64,000 nucleotides of DNA, from NCBI GenBank assembly GCA_002007745.1, contig CP019882.1, positions 3,286,001-3,350,000 on the forward strand, read 5' to 3'. Below, in pieces: positions 9,090 through 18,819 of the stretch. This stretch comes from Mycolicibacterium litorale (GTDB lineage: Bacteria; Actinomycetota; Actinomycetes; Mycobacteriales; Mycobacteriaceae). Below the pieces are notes generated by a model. That model was not told the origin of the DNA. It did not search any database and saw only the letters and a list, made by a program, of their open reading frames with translations. The translations under genes and the position numbers were made by a program. Position 1 is the first letter of the stretch; each line of letters begins with the position of its first letter.

Positions 9090-9457
9090 ATCCCACAGAC
9101 GCATGCGTCGATCGACGGGCACGTGCACTCCATCGCCCACTCGATGATCTGCCGCGCCCGGACCAGGGTGGCCAGCGCGGAATCGATCTCGGCCAGTTTG
9201 GCCTGCGCCAGGGTCCGGCTGGCGGGGCGCCCCGGCGCGTCATCGCCGAGCAGCACCAGGATCTCGTCCAGGGCGAACCCGGCCGCCTTGCACAGCCCGA
9301 TCACCTCCAGCCTGGTCAGCACGGCCTCGTCGTAGCGGCGCTGGCCGCCGATCCGGGCCGGCGCGGGCAGCAGGCCGATCTTCTCGTAGTAGCGCAGCGC
9401 GGTCGGAGCCAGCGAGGTTCGGCGTGCGACCTCACCGATGGTCAGAGCGGTACCCAT
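9068..9457 (-). CDS. MerR-family regulator with a cysteine-rich C-terminus
   Basis: A 129-residue regulator. The N-terminal winged HTH is clear (LTIGEVARRTSLAPTALRYYE), followed by the GGQRRYDEAVL wing and a dimerisation helix. One Cys sits in IGLCKAAGF, the place where metal-sensing MerR proteins carry a ligand, and five more cluster in the last 20 residues (ECTC...CVCGIHC), suggesting a metal or thiol/redox sensor. The spacing differs from the SoxR cluster (CxxCxC), so SoxR is not claimed. The divergent neighbour is an F420/PPOX oxidoreductase, and a MerR-type dyad lies between the two starts, so this protein probably regulates that gene and itself. Its 3' end overlaps the transporter gene by 22 bases. 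Confidence 0.85.
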   Translation of the reverse strand: MGTALTIGEVARRTSLAPTALRYYEKIGLLPAPARIGGQRRYDEAVLTRLEVIGLCKAAGFALDEILVLLGDDAPGRPASRTLAQAKLAEIDSALATLVRARQIIEWAMECTCPSIDACVCGIHCPERE

Positions 9458-9489
9458 ACTCTCCTCCAGTCACCGTCCGGCCGACGGGC

Positions 9490-9522
9490 TTGACTTAGAG
9501 CCAACTCTAAGTCGTTCACTAT
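9490..9522 (+). promoter_or_regulatory. MerR-type dyad between -35 and -10 of the F420/PPOX gene
   Basis: TTGACT at 9490-9495 is a good -35. ACTTAGAG (9493-9500) and CTCTAAGT (9505-9512) form a perfect 8-bp dyad with 4-base spacer directly after it. Possible -10 boxes (TCACTA or CACTAT, about 9516-9522) give a 20 to 21 base spacer, longer than normal, as at MerR-activated promoters. The ATG at 9527 is only about 5 bases past the -10, so the message may be leaderless. Confidence 0.72.
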
Positions 9523-9526
9523 CGCT

Positions 9527-9961
9527 ATGGAGACCCTGCGAGCCAGCCGCTACGCCCTGCTTCGGACCTACCGCCGCGACGGCACCGGTGTCGACACCCC
9601 GATCTGGTGCCACCTCGACGGGCACACCCTGGTGTTCCGCACCAAAGCGGGTCCCAAGACCAGGCGGATCGTCAACGACCCACGGGTGCAACTGCGGGTG
9701 TGCGACTACCGGGGCCGCGCTCCCGCCGGGGCCCCCGTCATCACCGGGCAGGCCACCATCCTGACCGGCGACCAGGCGACCCGGGCCAATCAGCGGCTGC
9801 ACACCCGGTACGGCTGGCAGTACAACCTCGTTCCCCTGCTGCCGCTACCGGGGGTCGACAACGTCGACGCCGGCCTGCCGTGGCGAGAGAAGTGGCAGCG
9901 GCTCCGCGACCGGGACGTCTGGCCGGGAAGCGTGATCGTGCAGGTCGAGCTAGCCGCCTAG
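9527..9961 (+). CDS. PPOX-class F420-dependent oxidoreductase
   Basis: A 144-residue split beta-barrel protein of the pyridoxamine-phosphate-oxidase fold, resembling the small mycobacterial F420-binding group (Rv2061c type, from memory). Visible: the opening [31 protein letters not shown], a basic cofactor-binding stretch ([25 protein letters not shown]) and a C-terminal helix near [12 protein letters not shown]. Such proteins use reduced deazaflavin F420 to reduce unknown small molecules. The ATG at 9527 has no ribosome binding site but sits just downstream of the MerR-controlled promoter. It is divergent from merR, implying induction by that regulator's signal. The 3' end overlaps that of dnaE1 by 12 bases. 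Confidence 0.82.
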   Translation: METLRASRYALLRTYRRDGTGVDTPIWCHLDGHTLVFRTKAGPKTRRIVNDPRVQLRVCDYRGRAPAGAPVITGQATILTGDQATRANQRLHTRYGWQYNLVPLLPLPGVDNVDAGLPWREKWQRLRDRDVWPGSVIVQVELAA

Positions 9962-12900
9962 ACAGCCCGGTCCGAGCAGGGCCTTCAGATCCCCCATCAG
10001 CGCTGAGGAGGGGGTCACCCGCAATGACTGGTCGAGTTCCAACGTGGTGATCCGGTCCCCGCTGATCAGCCGCAGATGCACCTGCGACGTCCCGGGATGG
10101 CGGGCCAGCACCTGTTTGAGCGCGGTGACCTTGTCGATGGTGCACTGCCGGGTGGGCAGACTCACCGCCACCGGCCGGTCAGGCTGTGCATTCGAGAAGT
10201 CGGGCACGACAAGCTCGTTGGCGATCAGCGAGATGCGATCGTCTTGGATTCGCACCTTGCCGCCGACCAGAACCACCGCGTCGTCGGCGATCTCGGCACC
10301 GAACAGCGAATACGTCTGCGGGAAGAACATCACCTCGATACCACCGGTGAGGTCCTCCAACTGCGCTGAGGCCCAGGGCATTCCGTTCTTGTTGACCCGC
10401 CGGTTGACCGCGGCCAGGATTCCGCCGACGCGGACCTGGGTGTCGTTGGCGACGTCGCCGTCGAGGATGGCCGGGATCTGGGTGTCGACCTGGGCGGCCA
10501 ACAAGTGCGCGACCCCGTTGAGCGGATGGCCGGAGACATAGAGGCCCAACATCTCCCGCTCCAGGGCCAACTTGTGCTTGTCGTCCCACTCCTCGTCCGG
10601 CACCCGGATGGTGAACGCAGAATCACTCGTATCGCTGTCATCCGAGCCACCGCCGAACAGGTCGAACTGTCCGATCGCCTCGGCCTTCTTGGTACCCAGC
10701 ACCGAGTCGACCGCATCGGTGTGCACCAGGAACAGGCCCTTGCGGGGATGTTTCAGCGAGTCGAACGCACCGGCCTTGATCAACGATTCGGTGACCTTCT
10801 TGTTGCAGGCCGCGATGTCGATCTTGTTGAGATAGTCGGAGAAATCGGTGAAATTGCCCTTGTCGGTGCGGGTGGCGATCAACGAGCTGACCACGTTGGC
10901 GCCGACGTTGCGAATAGCGCCCAGCCCGAACCGGATATCGCTGCCCACCGAGGCGAAGTTCTGCACCGACTCGTTGACGTCAGGAGGCAGCACGGTGATG
11001 CCCAGTCGGCGGCAGTCGGCCAGGTAAACCGCAGCCTTGTCCTTATCGTCGCCGACCGAGGTGAGCAGGCCGGCCATGTACTCGGCCGGATAGTTCGCCT
11101 TGAGGTAGGCCGTCCAGTAGGACACCAGCCCATAGCCGGCGGCGTGCGATTTGTTGAACGCGTACCCGGCGAACGGCAGGATGGTGTCCCACAACGCCTT
11201 GACCGCTTTCTCGGAGAAGCCGTTGGCGGTCATCCCCTCCTTGAAGCCCTGATACTCGGCCTCGAGCACCTCAAGTTTCTTCTTGCCCATGGCTTTTCGC
11301 AGCGCGTCGGCCTTGCCCATCGAGTAGGAGGCGACCTTCTGAGCGATGAACATGATCTGCTCTTGGTAGACGATCAGGCCGTAGGTCTCGGCCAGGATCT
11401 CCTTGAGCGGCTCCTCCAGCTCCGGATGGATCGGCTTGATCGCCTGCCGGTTGTTTTTGCGGTCGGCGTAGTCGTTGTGGGCGTTCATGCCCATCGGCCC
11501 GGGCCGGTACAGCGCCAGCACCGCGACGATGTCGTTGAACTCGGTGGGCTGCATGCGGCGCAGCAGGTCGCGCATCGGGCCGCCGTCGAGCTGGAACACG
11601 CCCAGGGTGTCACCCCGCCCGAGTAGCTCGTAGGCCTTCGGATCGTCGAAGGGCAGCGTGTCCAGATCGAGGTCGATGCCGCGGTTGGCTTTGATGTTCT
11701 CGATGCAGTCGCCGATGATCGTCAGGTTCCGCAGACCGAGGAAGTCCATCTTCAGCAGGCCGATGGCCTCGCACGACGGGTAGTCCCAGCCGGTGATGAC
11801 CGCACCGTCCTGCGGCCGCTTCCACAGCGGAATGGCCTCCATCAACGGCTCGGAGCTCATGATCACCGCACAGGCGTGCACACCGGCGTTGCGAACCAGC
11901 CCTTCCAGGCCGCGCGCGGTCTCGTAGATCGTGCGGACGTCGGGGTCGGTGTCGATCAGCCCGCGAACCTCGGCGGCCTCCTTGTACCGCTCGTGGTTGG
12001 GGTCGGTGATCCCCGACAGCGGGATGTCTTTGGCCATGATCGGCGGCGGGAGCGCCTTGGTGATCCGGTCGGCGATCGCGAAGCCCGGCTGACCGTAGTG
12101 GACCCGGGCTGAATCCTTCAGCGCCGCCTTGGTTTTGATGGTGCCGAAGGTGATGACCTGGGCAACGCGGTCGCTGCCCCACTTCTCGGCGGCGTAGCGC
12201 ACCATCTCACCGCGGCGGCGGTCGTCGAAGTCGATGTCGATATCGGGGGCCGACGGCCGCTCGGGGTTGAGGAACCGTTCGAACAGCAGCCCGTGCGGAA
12301 TCGGGTCGATGTTGGTGATGCCGAGCGCATAGGCCACCAGCGAGCCCGCCGCCGAGCCGCGGCCCGGCCCGACCCGGATGTCGATGGAGCGCGCGTAGTT
12401 GATCAGGTCGGCCACGATCAGGAAGTAGGACGGGAAGCCCTTGCCGCAGATGACGTCGATCTCGTAGCTGGCCCGGTCGGTGTACTCCGGTGGCACCCCG
12501 TCCGGGAACCGCCGCCGCAGGCCGGCCTCCACCTCGTGGCGCAACCACGAGCCCTGGTCGTGCCCCTCGGGAACCGGGAAGATCGGCATCCGGTCCGAGG
12601 GCGCCCACACGTCGGCATAGGACTGCACCCGCTCGGCGATCAGCAGCGTCGAATCGCAGGCGCCGGGCACCTGATCGTCCCAGAGAGCGCGCATCTCGGC
12701 CGCCGACTTCAGGAAGTAGCCGTCACCGTCGAACTTGAACCGGTTGGGGTCGGACAGCGTCTTGCCGGTCTGGACGCACAGCAGCGCCTCGTGGTTGTGC
12801 GCCGCGTCGCGGGTCACGTAGTGGCAGTCGTTGGTGGCCAGCGGCGGGATACCCAGCTTGCGGCCCACCTCGAGCAGGCCCTCGCGGACGCGACGCTCGA

Positions 12901-13504
12901 TCGACAGGCCGTGGTCCATCAGTTCCAGGAAGAAGTTGTCCGGCCCGAAGATCTCCCGCCACTTGGCGGCCGCCTCCAGCGCCTCCCGCTCATGCCCGAG
13001 CCGCAACCGGGTCTGCACCTCGCCCGACGGGCAGCCGGTGGTGGCGATGATGCCTTCGGCGTGCTCGGCGATGATCTCGGCATCCATCCGCGACCACTTG
13101 CCGAGCTGGCCCTCGAACGAGGCCCGCGACGACAGCTTGAACAGGTTGCGCAGCCCGGTCGCGTTCTCGGCGACCATCGTCATGTGGGTGTAGGAACCGC
13201 TGCCCGACACGTCGTCGCTCTTCTGGCCGGGATCGCCCCACAGGATGCGGCGGGTGTCGAATCGCGAAGCCGGGGCGATGTAGGCCTCCACACCGATGAT
13301 CGGCTTGATGCCGACCTTGGTGGCCGCGTTGTAGAACTCACTGGCCCCGAACATGTTTCCGTGGTCGGTCATGCCGATGGCGGGCATCTGGAGGCGCTGG
13401 GCCTCGGCGAGCATGGGGGAAATCTTCGCGGCACCGTCGAGCATCGAGTACTCGGTGTGGTTGTGAAGGTGTACAAACGAGCCGGCAGGAGTTCCAGTAC
13501 CCAT
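9950..13504 (-). CDS. dnaE1: DNA polymerase III alpha subunit DnaE1
   Basis: The replicative polymerase, 1184 residues, normal for mycobacterial DnaE1. The N-terminal PHP domain keeps its metal motifs (HLHNHTEYS near 12-20 and MTDHGNMFG near 45), consistent with intrinsic proofreading known for mycobacterial DnaE1. The palm domain has the catalytic acid triplet in [13 protein letters not shown] near residue 420, and [16 protein letters not shown] precedes it. Helix-hairpin-helix and OB-fold regions fill the C-terminal third. The start follows a GTG/ATG choice at 13504 with family-typical [20 protein letters not shown]. It is single-gene, divergent from the DUF202 pair, and converges on the PPOX gene with a 12-base overlap. 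DnaE2 is excluded by the length and intact PHP site. Confidence 0.97.
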   Translation of the reverse strand: MGTGTPAGSFVHLHNHTEYSMLDGAAKISPMLAEAQRLQMPAIGMTDHGNMFGASEFYNAATKVGIKPIIGVEAYIAPASRFDTRRILWGDPGQKSDDVSGSGSYTHMTMVAENATGLRNLFKLSSRASFEGQLGKWSRMDAEIIAEHAEGIIATTGCPSGEVQTRLRLGHEREALEAAAKWREIFGPDNFFLELMDHGLSIERRVREGLLEVGRKLGIPPLATNDCHYVTRDAAHNHEALLCVQTGKTLSDPNRFKFDGDGYFLKSAAEMRALWDDQVPGACDSTLLIAERVQSYADVWAPSDRMPIFPVPEGHDQGSWLRHEVEAGLRRRFPDGVPPEYTDRASYEIDVICGKGFPSYFLIVADLINYARSIDIRVGPGRGSAAGSLVAYALGITNIDPIPHGLLFERFLNPERPSAPDIDIDFDDRRRGEMVRYAAEKWGSDRVAQVITFGTIKTKAALKDSARVHYGQPGFAIADRITKALPPPIMAKDIPLSGITDPNHERYKEAAEVRGLIDTDPDVRTIYETARGLEGLVRNAGVHACAVIMSSEPLMEAIPLWKRPQDGAVITGWDYPSCEAIGLLKMDFLGLRNLTIIGDCIENIKANRGIDLDLDTLPFDDPKAYELLGRGDTLGVFQLDGGPMRDLLRRMQPTEFNDIVAVLALYRPGPMGMNAHNDYADRKNNRQAIKPIHPELEEPLKEILAETYGLIVYQEQIMFIAQKVASYSMGKADALRKAMGKKKLEVLEAEYQGFKEGMTANGFSEKAVKALWDTILPFAGYAFNKSHAAGYGLVSYWTAYLKANYPAEYMAGLLTSVGDDKDKAAVYLADCRRLGITVLPPDVNESVQNFASVGSDIRFGLGAIRNVGANVVSSLIATRTDKGNFTDFSDYLNKIDIAACNKKVTESLIKAGAFDSLKHPRKGLFLVHTDAVDSVLGTKKAEAIGQFDLFGGGSDDSDTSDSAFTIRVPDEEWDDKHKLALEREMLGLYVSGHPLNGVAHLLAAQVDTQIPAILDGDVANDTQVRVGGILAAVNRRVNKNGMPWASAQLEDLTGGIEVMFFPQTYSLFGAEIADDAVVLVGGKVRIQDDRISLIANELVVPDFSNAQPDRPVAVSLPTRQCTIDKVTALKQVLARHPGTSQVHLRLISGDRITTLELDQSLRVTPSSALMGDLKALLGPGCLGG

Positions 13505-13619
13505 AGGCCCGTCAGTCTAGGGCTGCCGGCCGACACACTTCGGCGTGTCGCGTCACGTGTCTGGCGGACGTCGGCGAATCGGCTGGACACCGCCGGGACC
13601 GCGATCATGGAGGTGTTAA

Positions 13620-13991
13620 ATGTTCTCGCCGAAGCCCCCGCTGCGCAGCGTCGGCACCGACCCGGACTACCGGTTCACGCTGGCCAATGAACGGACGTTC
13701 CTGGCCTGGCTGCGTACCGGGCTGGCGCTGCTCGCCGGTGCGGTGGCATTGGCGAGCCTGGTCCACGACTTCGGTCCGCGCCCGTTCCGGATCGCCATCA
13801 CGATCCTGCTGCTGGTGCTGTCGCTGATCGTCACCGCCGGCTCCTATCTGCGCTGGGACCGCACCGAGCGGGCCTTACGCGAGCAGCGGCCGCTGCCCAC
13901 CGATCCGATGCCGCGCATCATCGTGGCCGGGGTGGCGATCATCATCGTCGCCGCGGCCGTCCTGGTGTTTCTGGCCGAGTTCGGCCGGTAG
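13620..13991 (+). CDS. YidH/DUF202-family membrane protein
   Basis: A 123-residue inner-membrane protein with three hydrophobic segments (about 33-50, 60-80 and 98-118). The conserved DUF202 motif LANERTFLAWLRTGLALLAGAVAL precedes the first segment. Function of the family is unknown. The start is well supported: GGAGG ends seven bases before the ATG. The stop codon TAG is followed directly by the ATG of a second DUF202 gene, so the two are co-transcribed, as is usual for this family. Divergent from dnaE1 across 115 bases. Confidence 0.88.
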   Translation: MFSPKPPLRSVGTDPDYRFTLANERTFLAWLRTGLALLAGAVALASLVHDFGPRPFRIAITILLLVLSLIVTAGSYLRWDRTERALREQRPLPTDPMPRIIVAGVAIIIVAAAVLVFLAEFGR

Positions 13992-14330
13992 ATGGACCCG
14001 GAGCAGACTCTCCTCGACGCCCAGGGGGTGGCCGAGCGCACGGCGCTGGCCTGGCAGCGCACGTTCATCGGCCTGCTCGCGGTCGGCGCACTCGTGGTGC
14101 GCTGGACCATCGCCGAGCGTTTCCCGGCGTGGCCGGGTGTGATCTTGACCGCGCTGGTCGGGTTGGCCGGCCTGTTCCTGGTGCGCTGGCGTTACGAACG
14201 CGTGCGCCGCACGGTACGCGCGGGCCAAACGCCCGCGTCGCGCTACCTGGTTCCGGGAGCGGCGATCTTCATGGTCGTGGTCATCCTCGGCGTGGGCGCG
14301 GGCATTCTCTTCGAATACACCCACCTCTGA
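13992..14330 (+). CDS. DUF202-family membrane protein, partner of the preceding gene
   Basis: A 112-residue membrane protein with three hydrophobic segments and the family motif in a variant form (ERTALAWQRTFIGLLAVGALV). It starts at the base after the upstream stop, so translation is probably coupled. Paired DUF202 proteins of about 110 to 125 residues are common in actinobacteria and may form a heteromeric membrane complex; that is inference. It converges on the next gene, with only 8 bases between stops. Confidence 0.85.
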   Translation: MDPEQTLLDAQGVAERTALAWQRTFIGLLAVGALVVRWTIAERFPAWPGVILTALVGLAGLFLVRWRYERVRRTVRAGQTPASRYLVPGAAIFMVVVILGVGAGILFEYTHL

Positions 14331-14338
14331 GCAGGCCG

Positions 14339-14932
14339 TCAGGACTCGTCGCGCAACATCCTGGCGATGTCGCCGGCCTGCTCGGCGGTCACGTCACCGG
14401 AGAGCTGCAGCACCTCCCCGTTGATCGGCTCGGTGATCTTCGGGGCCCACACCACGACACCGCCGCGGACGAAGGCCACCTGCTGCCCGATGTGAGCGGT
14501 CGTGTAGTCGGCGAACGCACGGGCCGACTCGGTGGTCATAGTCACCTGCACGAGTTGCTTGTTGGTCAGCGGATTCAGGAACGAGTCCACATCGACGAGC
14601 TGCAACCGCAACGCCTCCGGCTCGAGGTCGTAGACCGCCGACTTCAGGATGTCGCAGGTGTGCATGGGCTGATCCGGCGGTGTCGGCGGCGGCGGCACGC
14701 ATTCTTCGGGAGTGGTCACGAAGGCGCCGATCACCGGCCGCAGGGCCAGCGGTTTGATGGTGTACACCGGCGGAGTCGTGGTGGTGGCGACCGCGCTGTT
14801 CTGTTCCTGCTGCTTCTGGAGCACACCGGGCGCCAGCAACACACCGAGGACCGGAAGCACGATCGCCAGCGCCGCCAGGGCCGCAGTCCCGGCGATCAGG
14901 AGCCGCCGGTTGCGGCGGGCGGTGTCGGTCAT
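14339..14932 (-). CDS. Membrane-anchored protein with a SecDF P1-head-like domain
   Basis: A 197-residue protein: a short basic cytoplasmic tail (MTDTARRNRR), one membrane anchor at about 11-36 and an extracytoplasmic domain. That domain has two Cys (EECVPPPP and MHTCDI) that could pair, and the pattern of the SecD first periplasmic head subdomain (VDVDSFLNPLTNKQLVQVTMTTESARAFADYTTAHIGQQVAFVRGGVVVWAPKITEPINGEVLQLSGD, quoted in parts: key blocks TNKQLVQVTM, FADYTTAHIG, INGEVLQLSG). No export motor regions are present, so a SecD role is unlikely. Function is unknown. No lipobox is seen. An 11-bp tandem repeat lies just upstream of the start. Confidence 0.65.
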   Translation of the reverse strand: MTDTARRNRRLLIAGTAALAALAIVLPVLGVLLAPGVLQKQQEQNSAVATTTTPPVYTIKPLALRPVIGAFVTTPEECVPPPPTPPDQPMHTCDILKSAVYDLEPEALRLQLVDVDSFLNPLTNKQLVQVTMTTESARAFADYTTAHIGQQVAFVRGGVVVWAPKITEPINGEVLQLSGDVTAEQAGDIARMLRDES

Positions 14933-14952
14933 GGGCTCCTCGATTCGGCAGT

Positions 14953-14985
14953 GGTCACATCGGGGTCACATCGGGGTCATATCGG
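14953..14985. repeat. Three 11-bp tandem repeats upstream of the SecDF-head-like gene
   Basis: GGTCACATCGG at 14953-14963 and 14964-14974, then GGTCATATCGG at 14975-14985; a partial CTCACATCGG copy follows at about 14990-14999. The period equals about one helical turn, so a protein could bind all copies on one face. The repeat starts 21 bases upstream of the start at 14932. Confidence 0.75.
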
Positions 14986-14990
14986 GCGGC

Positions 14991-16226
14991 TCACATCGGC
15001 ACCGGTGCGCCGAAGCCCGGAATGATGCCCACCGGGATCACCGCCAGCAGGATCGCTCCCACCGCGAAGACGGCCAGAGTGCGCTTCGTCGGGGGCCGGT
15101 CGGATTCGGGCTGGCCGCCGACATAGAGCAGGAACACGATGCCGACGTCGAAGGCGATGATCACCCACCACCGGATCCAGTCCACCCCGGTCAAGAAGAC
15201 CGGCACCATCAGCACCACACCGACGAGCATCGCGACGGGCCGCGCCCGCAGCAGGGCACCGAAGCGCGCGACCGGCACACCCGAGACATGTCCGATCGCG
15301 AACACCGACACGGCCAACACCGCGATGCCGTAAACCGTGGAGCCCAGCAGCGGGCCGACGCCGATACTGCCGACGAACCGGACGGCATCGCCGAAGCTCT
15401 GGTCGAACATCGGCAGGAAGGCCCGGCAGAACCAGTCGTGGTAGTCGACGTAATAGTGGAAGCCGCGCAGCAACTGGCCGATGGTGGGTTTGCCGGCCAG
15501 CGGATGGTTCATCGGCCCGTGCTGCACCTGGGCACACAGCTGCGCGGAGACGCCCCGGCGACCGAACGCGGCCAATGCGATCGCGATCAGAATCGCGGGC
15601 CCGAGCGCCAGCACGACGCTGGCCCGCAACGCCTTGGTGTCCAGGTGCCGCGCCAAGACCGTCAGCGCGGCCAGCACCCCGAGCCCGAACAGAAACGGGG
15701 TCGCCTCGTGGATCAGGGTCAACACCGCCAGCGTCACACCGTAGACAGCGCTGGCGATCACGGTCGCCCGGGCGGTGGTGGCCCTGGTCAGTGCCACGGC
15801 GAAGCCGATGAGCGCGGCACCGCCCAGCAAATCGGTGCGCGCCGAGAACAGGCCGAAGGCAAACCCGAAGGGCAGCACCGGAGTCAGCAGCGCCAGCAGC
15901 CGCCGCCGTTCGGAGCGACCCGACCGGACCGCCACCGACCAGGCCACCGCGGCCAGCCCGGCGACGAAGAACGCCGTCGGAATCCACCGCAGCACCGCCA
16001 GACCGACGAAGTAGTGGGCCTTGCCGAACAGCCCCAGCAGTTCACCGGCCAGTCCGCGCCGGATGAAGCCGACGGTGTAGTCGATGGCGAAATAGGAGTA
16101 CCAGTAGCCGTCGGGGATCACCGTCACCGCGATCGTCATCAACACGGCGGCCCACACCACCAGCAGCACCGTGAACGTGATGTAGAAGCCGCGCCGGCTC
16201 CCGGTGTCGACCGTGGTGCTCGGCAT
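14991..16226 (-). CDS. Polytopic membrane protein of unknown function
   Basis: A 411-residue protein with about ten hydrophobic segments and a Cys-containing loop after segment 6 (SAQLCAQVQH and WFCRAFLPMF). The first external loop contains the aromatic stretch PDGYWYSYFAIDYTVGFIRRGLAGELLGL, seen in uncharacterised actinobacterial integral membrane proteins. I do not assign a function; a glycosyltransferase-C or transporter role cannot be excluded. The start ATG at 16226 follows GGGGTGAG, a fair ribosome binding site. A -10-like TATACT lies about 58 bases upstream. Confidence 0.68.
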   Translation of the reverse strand: MPSTTVDTGSRRGFYITFTVLLVVWAAVLMTIAVTVIPDGYWYSYFAIDYTVGFIRRGLAGELLGLFGKAHYFVGLAVLRWIPTAFFVAGLAAVAWSVAVRSGRSERRRLLALLTPVLPFGFAFGLFSARTDLLGGAALIGFAVALTRATTARATVIASAVYGVTLAVLTLIHEATPFLFGLGVLAALTVLARHLDTKALRASVVLALGPAILIAIALAAFGRRGVSAQLCAQVQHGPMNHPLAGKPTIGQLLRGFHYYVDYHDWFCRAFLPMFDQSFGDAVRFVGSIGVGPLLGSTVYGIAVLAVSVFAIGHVSGVPVARFGALLRARPVAMLVGVVLMVPVFLTGVDWIRWWVIIAFDVGIVFLLYVGGQPESDRPPTKRTLAVFAVGAILLAVIPVGIIPGFGAPVPM

Positions 16227-16283
16227 CTCACCCCCACTGGCTAACGGCGGCCCGTGCCGCCGGGCGGCGTCGCCGCGACGATG

Positions 16284-16289
16284 AGTATA
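16284..16289 (-). promoter_or_regulatory. -10 box TATACT for the membrane protein gene at 16226
   Basis: Minus-strand TATACT closely matches the SigA -10 form TANNNT. It predicts a transcript start near 16277 and a 5' leader of about 50 bases. No convincing -35 is needed for mycobacterial SigA promoters and none is claimed. Confidence 0.45.
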
Positions 16290-16338
16290 GGTTGCGCCGG
16301 GCTCGCGCCCTCGTCGGCGCGATCCGCTGCGCTGCGAC

Positions 16339-17250
16339 TCAGCGACCTGGTCGAGCGGCCGCCTGCTGTCGTCGGGCCCGGCGCAGCGCGTCGCCGCTGA
16401 ACACCGCCAGTGCCAGCCAGATCAGCCCGAAACCGACCCAGCGGGCGGTCGGCATCGGTTCATGGGCCACCACCACGCCCCAGGTCATCTGCATGGCCGG
16501 GGTGAGATACATCAGCAAGCCGAGGGTCACCAACGGCAGGCGCTGCGCAGCCGCGGCGAACATCAGCAGCGGGACCGCGGTGATGGGGCCCGACAGGATC
16601 ATCAGCGCGATGTGGCCGGCTCCGTTGTTGGTGAACTGACCGTGGCCGGACAGCTGCAGCACCGCGAGATAGCCGATGGCGAAGGGGGCCGCGATCGCCG
16701 CCTCCAGCCCGACGCTGACCCGCGGGTCGACCGGCACCACCTTCTTGACCGCGCCGTACAGGCCGAAGGTGAAGGCCAGCCCCAGGGCGATGAACGGCGG
16801 GCCACCCACCTCGATCCCGAGCAGGACCACGGCCGCCAACGCGACCACCAGTGCCACCACCTGGGCGCGGTTGAGCCGCTCGCCGAAGATCAGCACCCCG
16901 AGCAGCACACTGACCAGTGGGTTGACGAAGTAGCCGAGCGCGGCATCGACCACGTGACCGTTGTTGACGGCATAGACGTAGATGACCCAGTTGCCGGAGA
17001 CCAGCACCGAGGCGCACACCAGCAGCCCCCAGCTGCGCCGGGTGATCGCACGCACGTCCGCCAGCCGGTGCATCGCGATGATCACGCCGGCCATCAACAC
17101 CATGGTCCAGACAATGCGATGGGCCAGGACTTCAAGGGCCCCAGCAGGTTTCAACAGCGGGAAGAACGCCGGGAACAAACCCCACGAGCCGTAGGCGCCG
17201 ATGCCGTAGAGCAGACCGCCGGTCTTGGTGTCCTGTTTGGCGGCCGTCAC
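16339..17250 (-). CDS. rarD: EamA-family transporter RarD
   Basis: A 303-residue inner-membrane protein with ten hydrophobic segments, typical of RarD-type members of the drug/metabolite transporter superfamily. Diagnostic RarD stretches are [20 protein letters not shown] at the N-terminus and [32 protein letters not shown] in the middle (key parts: [18 protein letters not shown]). The transported compound is unknown. The GTG start at 17250 overlaps the TGA stop of the pseudouridine synthase gene (GTGA), so the two are coupled. In M. tuberculosis I recall lprI and glbN after rluD, so this gene is a lineage difference. Confidence 0.88.
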   Translation of the reverse strand: MTAAKQDTKTGGLLYGIGAYGSWGLFPAFFPLLKPAGALEVLAHRIVWTMVLMAGVIIAMHRLADVRAITRRSWGLLVCASVLVSGNWVIYVYAVNNGHVVDAALGYFVNPLVSVLLGVLIFGERLNRAQVVALVVALAAVVLLGIEVGGPPFIALGLAFTFGLYGAVKKVVPVDPRVSVGLEAAIAAPFAIGYLAVLQLSGHGQFTNNGAGHIALMILSGPITAVPLLMFAAAAQRLPLVTLGLLMYLTPAMQMTWGVVVAHEPMPTARWVGFGLIWLALAVFSGDALRRARRQQAAARPGR

Positions 17251-18173
17251 GATTCGGCGCGCAGCGCATCGAGCGCGTGCTGCAGGTCGGCCGGGTACGG
17301 GCTGGTGATCTCCATCCGCCTGCCGTCGGCGGGATGGGCGAACGCGAGCGATCGGGCGTGCAGCCACTGCCGCTCCAGACCGAGCCGCTTGGCCAGCACC
17401 GGATCGGCACCGTAGGTCAGGTCCCCGGCGCAGGGGTGGTGCAGCGCAGCGAAGTGGACCCGGATCTGGTGAGTCCGCCCGGTCTCCAGGTGGATGTCGA
17501 GAAGGCTTGCCGCGCGGAACATCTCGAGGGTGTCGTAGTGGGTGATGCTGTGCCGTCCGGTCTCGGTGACGGCGAACTTCCAGTCGTGGCCGCGATGGCG
17601 GCCGATCGGCGCGTCGATGGTGCCACTGGACGGGTCGGGATGACCCTGCACCACCGCGTGGTAACGCTTGTCCACGGTGCGCTGCTTGAACGCCCGCTTG
17701 AGCAGGGTGTACGCCCGCTCGGACAGCGCCACGACCATGACCCCCGAGGTGCCGACATCCAGGCGGTGCACGATGCCTTGGCGTTCGTGGATGCCCGAGG
17801 TGCTGATCCGGAAACCGGCTGCCGCCAGGCCGCCCAGCACGGTCGGGCCGTGCCAGCCGACCGTGGCGTGGGCGGCCACCCCCGGCGGCTTGTCGACAGC
17901 GACGATGTCGGCGTCGGAGTACAGGATCGTCATGCCCTCGATCTCGACGGGCGTGTTCTCCGGCGGCGGGGCCTCCTCCGGGATCTGGACCGACAGCCAC
18001 GCCCCGGCTTCCAGCCGATCCGACTTACCGACTCGGGCGCCGTCGAGCTCGACTCCGCCGTCCTCGGCGATGGTGGCCGCGACGGTGCGGGACAAACCGA
18101 GCAGCCTGGCCAGCCCGGCGTCCACACGCATGCCGGCCAAACCCTCCGGGACCGGCATCGACCGCTCCACCAT
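17247..18173 (-). CDS. RluD-family 23S rRNA/tRNA pseudouridine synthase
   Basis: A 308-residue RNA-modifying enzyme. An N-terminal S4 RNA-binding domain (about 15-75) is followed by the PseudoU synthase 2 domain, with the catalytic Asp in the motif [12 protein letters not shown] near residue 140 and the supporting stretch [16 protein letters not shown] near 230. The closest class is RluD, which modifies helix 69 of 23S rRNA, but RluC-like activity cannot be ruled out, so no firm symbol is given. The ATG start shares one base with the lspA stop (TGATG), and the 3' end overlaps rarD, giving a tightly coupled lspA-rluD-rarD operon. Confidence 0.92.
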   Translation of the reverse strand: MVERSMPVPEGLAGMRVDAGLARLLGLSRTVAATIAEDGGVELDGARVGKSDRLEAGAWLSVQIPEEAPPPENTPVEIEGMTILYSDADIVAVDKPPGVAAHATVGWHGPTVLGGLAAAGFRISTSGIHERQGIVHRLDVGTSGVMVVALSERAYTLLKRAFKQRTVDKRYHAVVQGHPDPSSGTIDAPIGRHRGHDWKFAVTETGRHSITHYDTLEMFRAASLLDIHLETGRTHQIRVHFAALHHPCAGDLTYGADPVLAKRLGLERQWLHARSLAFAHPADGRRMEITSPYPADLQHALDALRAES

Positions 18174-18763
18174 CAGGCCGTCTCGGCCTCGTCGTCGGTG
18201 CTGTGCCCGGCTTTGCGCCGCCCGGTGGTGTCGAAGTCGTAGCCGAACAGCGACAGCGCGACCAGCAGGATGGCGCCGCCGACCACGGCCGGGTCGGCCA
18301 CGTTGAACACCGGCCACCAGCCGATCGACAGGAAATCCACGACATGCCCGCGCAGCGGGCCGGGCGAGCGAAAGAACCGATCCACCAGGTTGCCCAGGGC
18401 GCCGCCGAGGATCATGCCCAGTCCAACGGCCCACCGCGGCGACACCAGCCGACGGCCCATCCAGAAGATGCCGACCACCACACCCGTGGCGACCAGCGTC
18501 AGGACCCAGGTGTACCCGGTGGCCATCGAGAAGGCCGCGCCGGAATTGCGCACCAGCGTCCAGGTGACGGTGTCCCCGATGATCGAGACCGGTTGGCCCG
18601 GGGTCAGCAGCTTCACGGCCAGCACCTTGGTGATCACGTCGAGTGCCAGCACCACCCCGGCCACCGACAGCAGCAGCCGCAGCCGGCGCGGGGCCGGCGC
18701 GACGACCTGCTGGTCACCGGCGTCGGTTACCGGTTCGGCGCTACCCCTGGTTTCGTCGGTCAC
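18173..18763 (-). CDS. lspA: Lipoprotein signal peptidase II
   Basis: Aspartic membrane protease that cleaves signal peptides of diacylated prolipoproteins. 196 residues: a variable cytoplasmic tail of about 30 residues, then four membrane segments. Both catalytic Asp motifs are present: [12 protein letters not shown] (first Asp) and [16 protein letters not shown] (second Asp), plus the conserved [11 protein letters not shown] loop. First gene of the lspA-rluD-rarD run, each with overlapping stop and start. It is divergent from the asparaginase gene, with 56 bases between starts. Confidence 0.95.
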   Translation of the reverse strand: MTDETRGSAEPVTDAGDQQVVAPAPRRLRLLLSVAGVVLALDVITKVLAVKLLTPGQPVSIIGDTVTWTLVRNSGAAFSMATGYTWVLTLVATGVVVGIFWMGRRLVSPRWAVGLGMILGGALGNLVDRFFRSPGPLRGHVVDFLSIGWWPVFNVADPAVVGGAILLVALSLFGYDFDTTGRRKAGHSTDDEAETA

Positions 18764-18819
18764 TCCCCCATCATTCCCTAAACGCCTCGGCGGGCCGCCG
18801 TCCGGCCGGTGGGAGCATG

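Noticed and set aside
9068..9457. SoxR assignment for the MerR protein
   Set aside because: The 2Fe-2S signature of SoxR (CxxCxC with a following Cys) is not present; the Cys spacing is different.
14339..14932. Lipoprotein assignment for the SecDF-head-like protein
   Set aside because: There is no Cys after the N-terminal hydrophobic segment, so no lipobox can be drawn.
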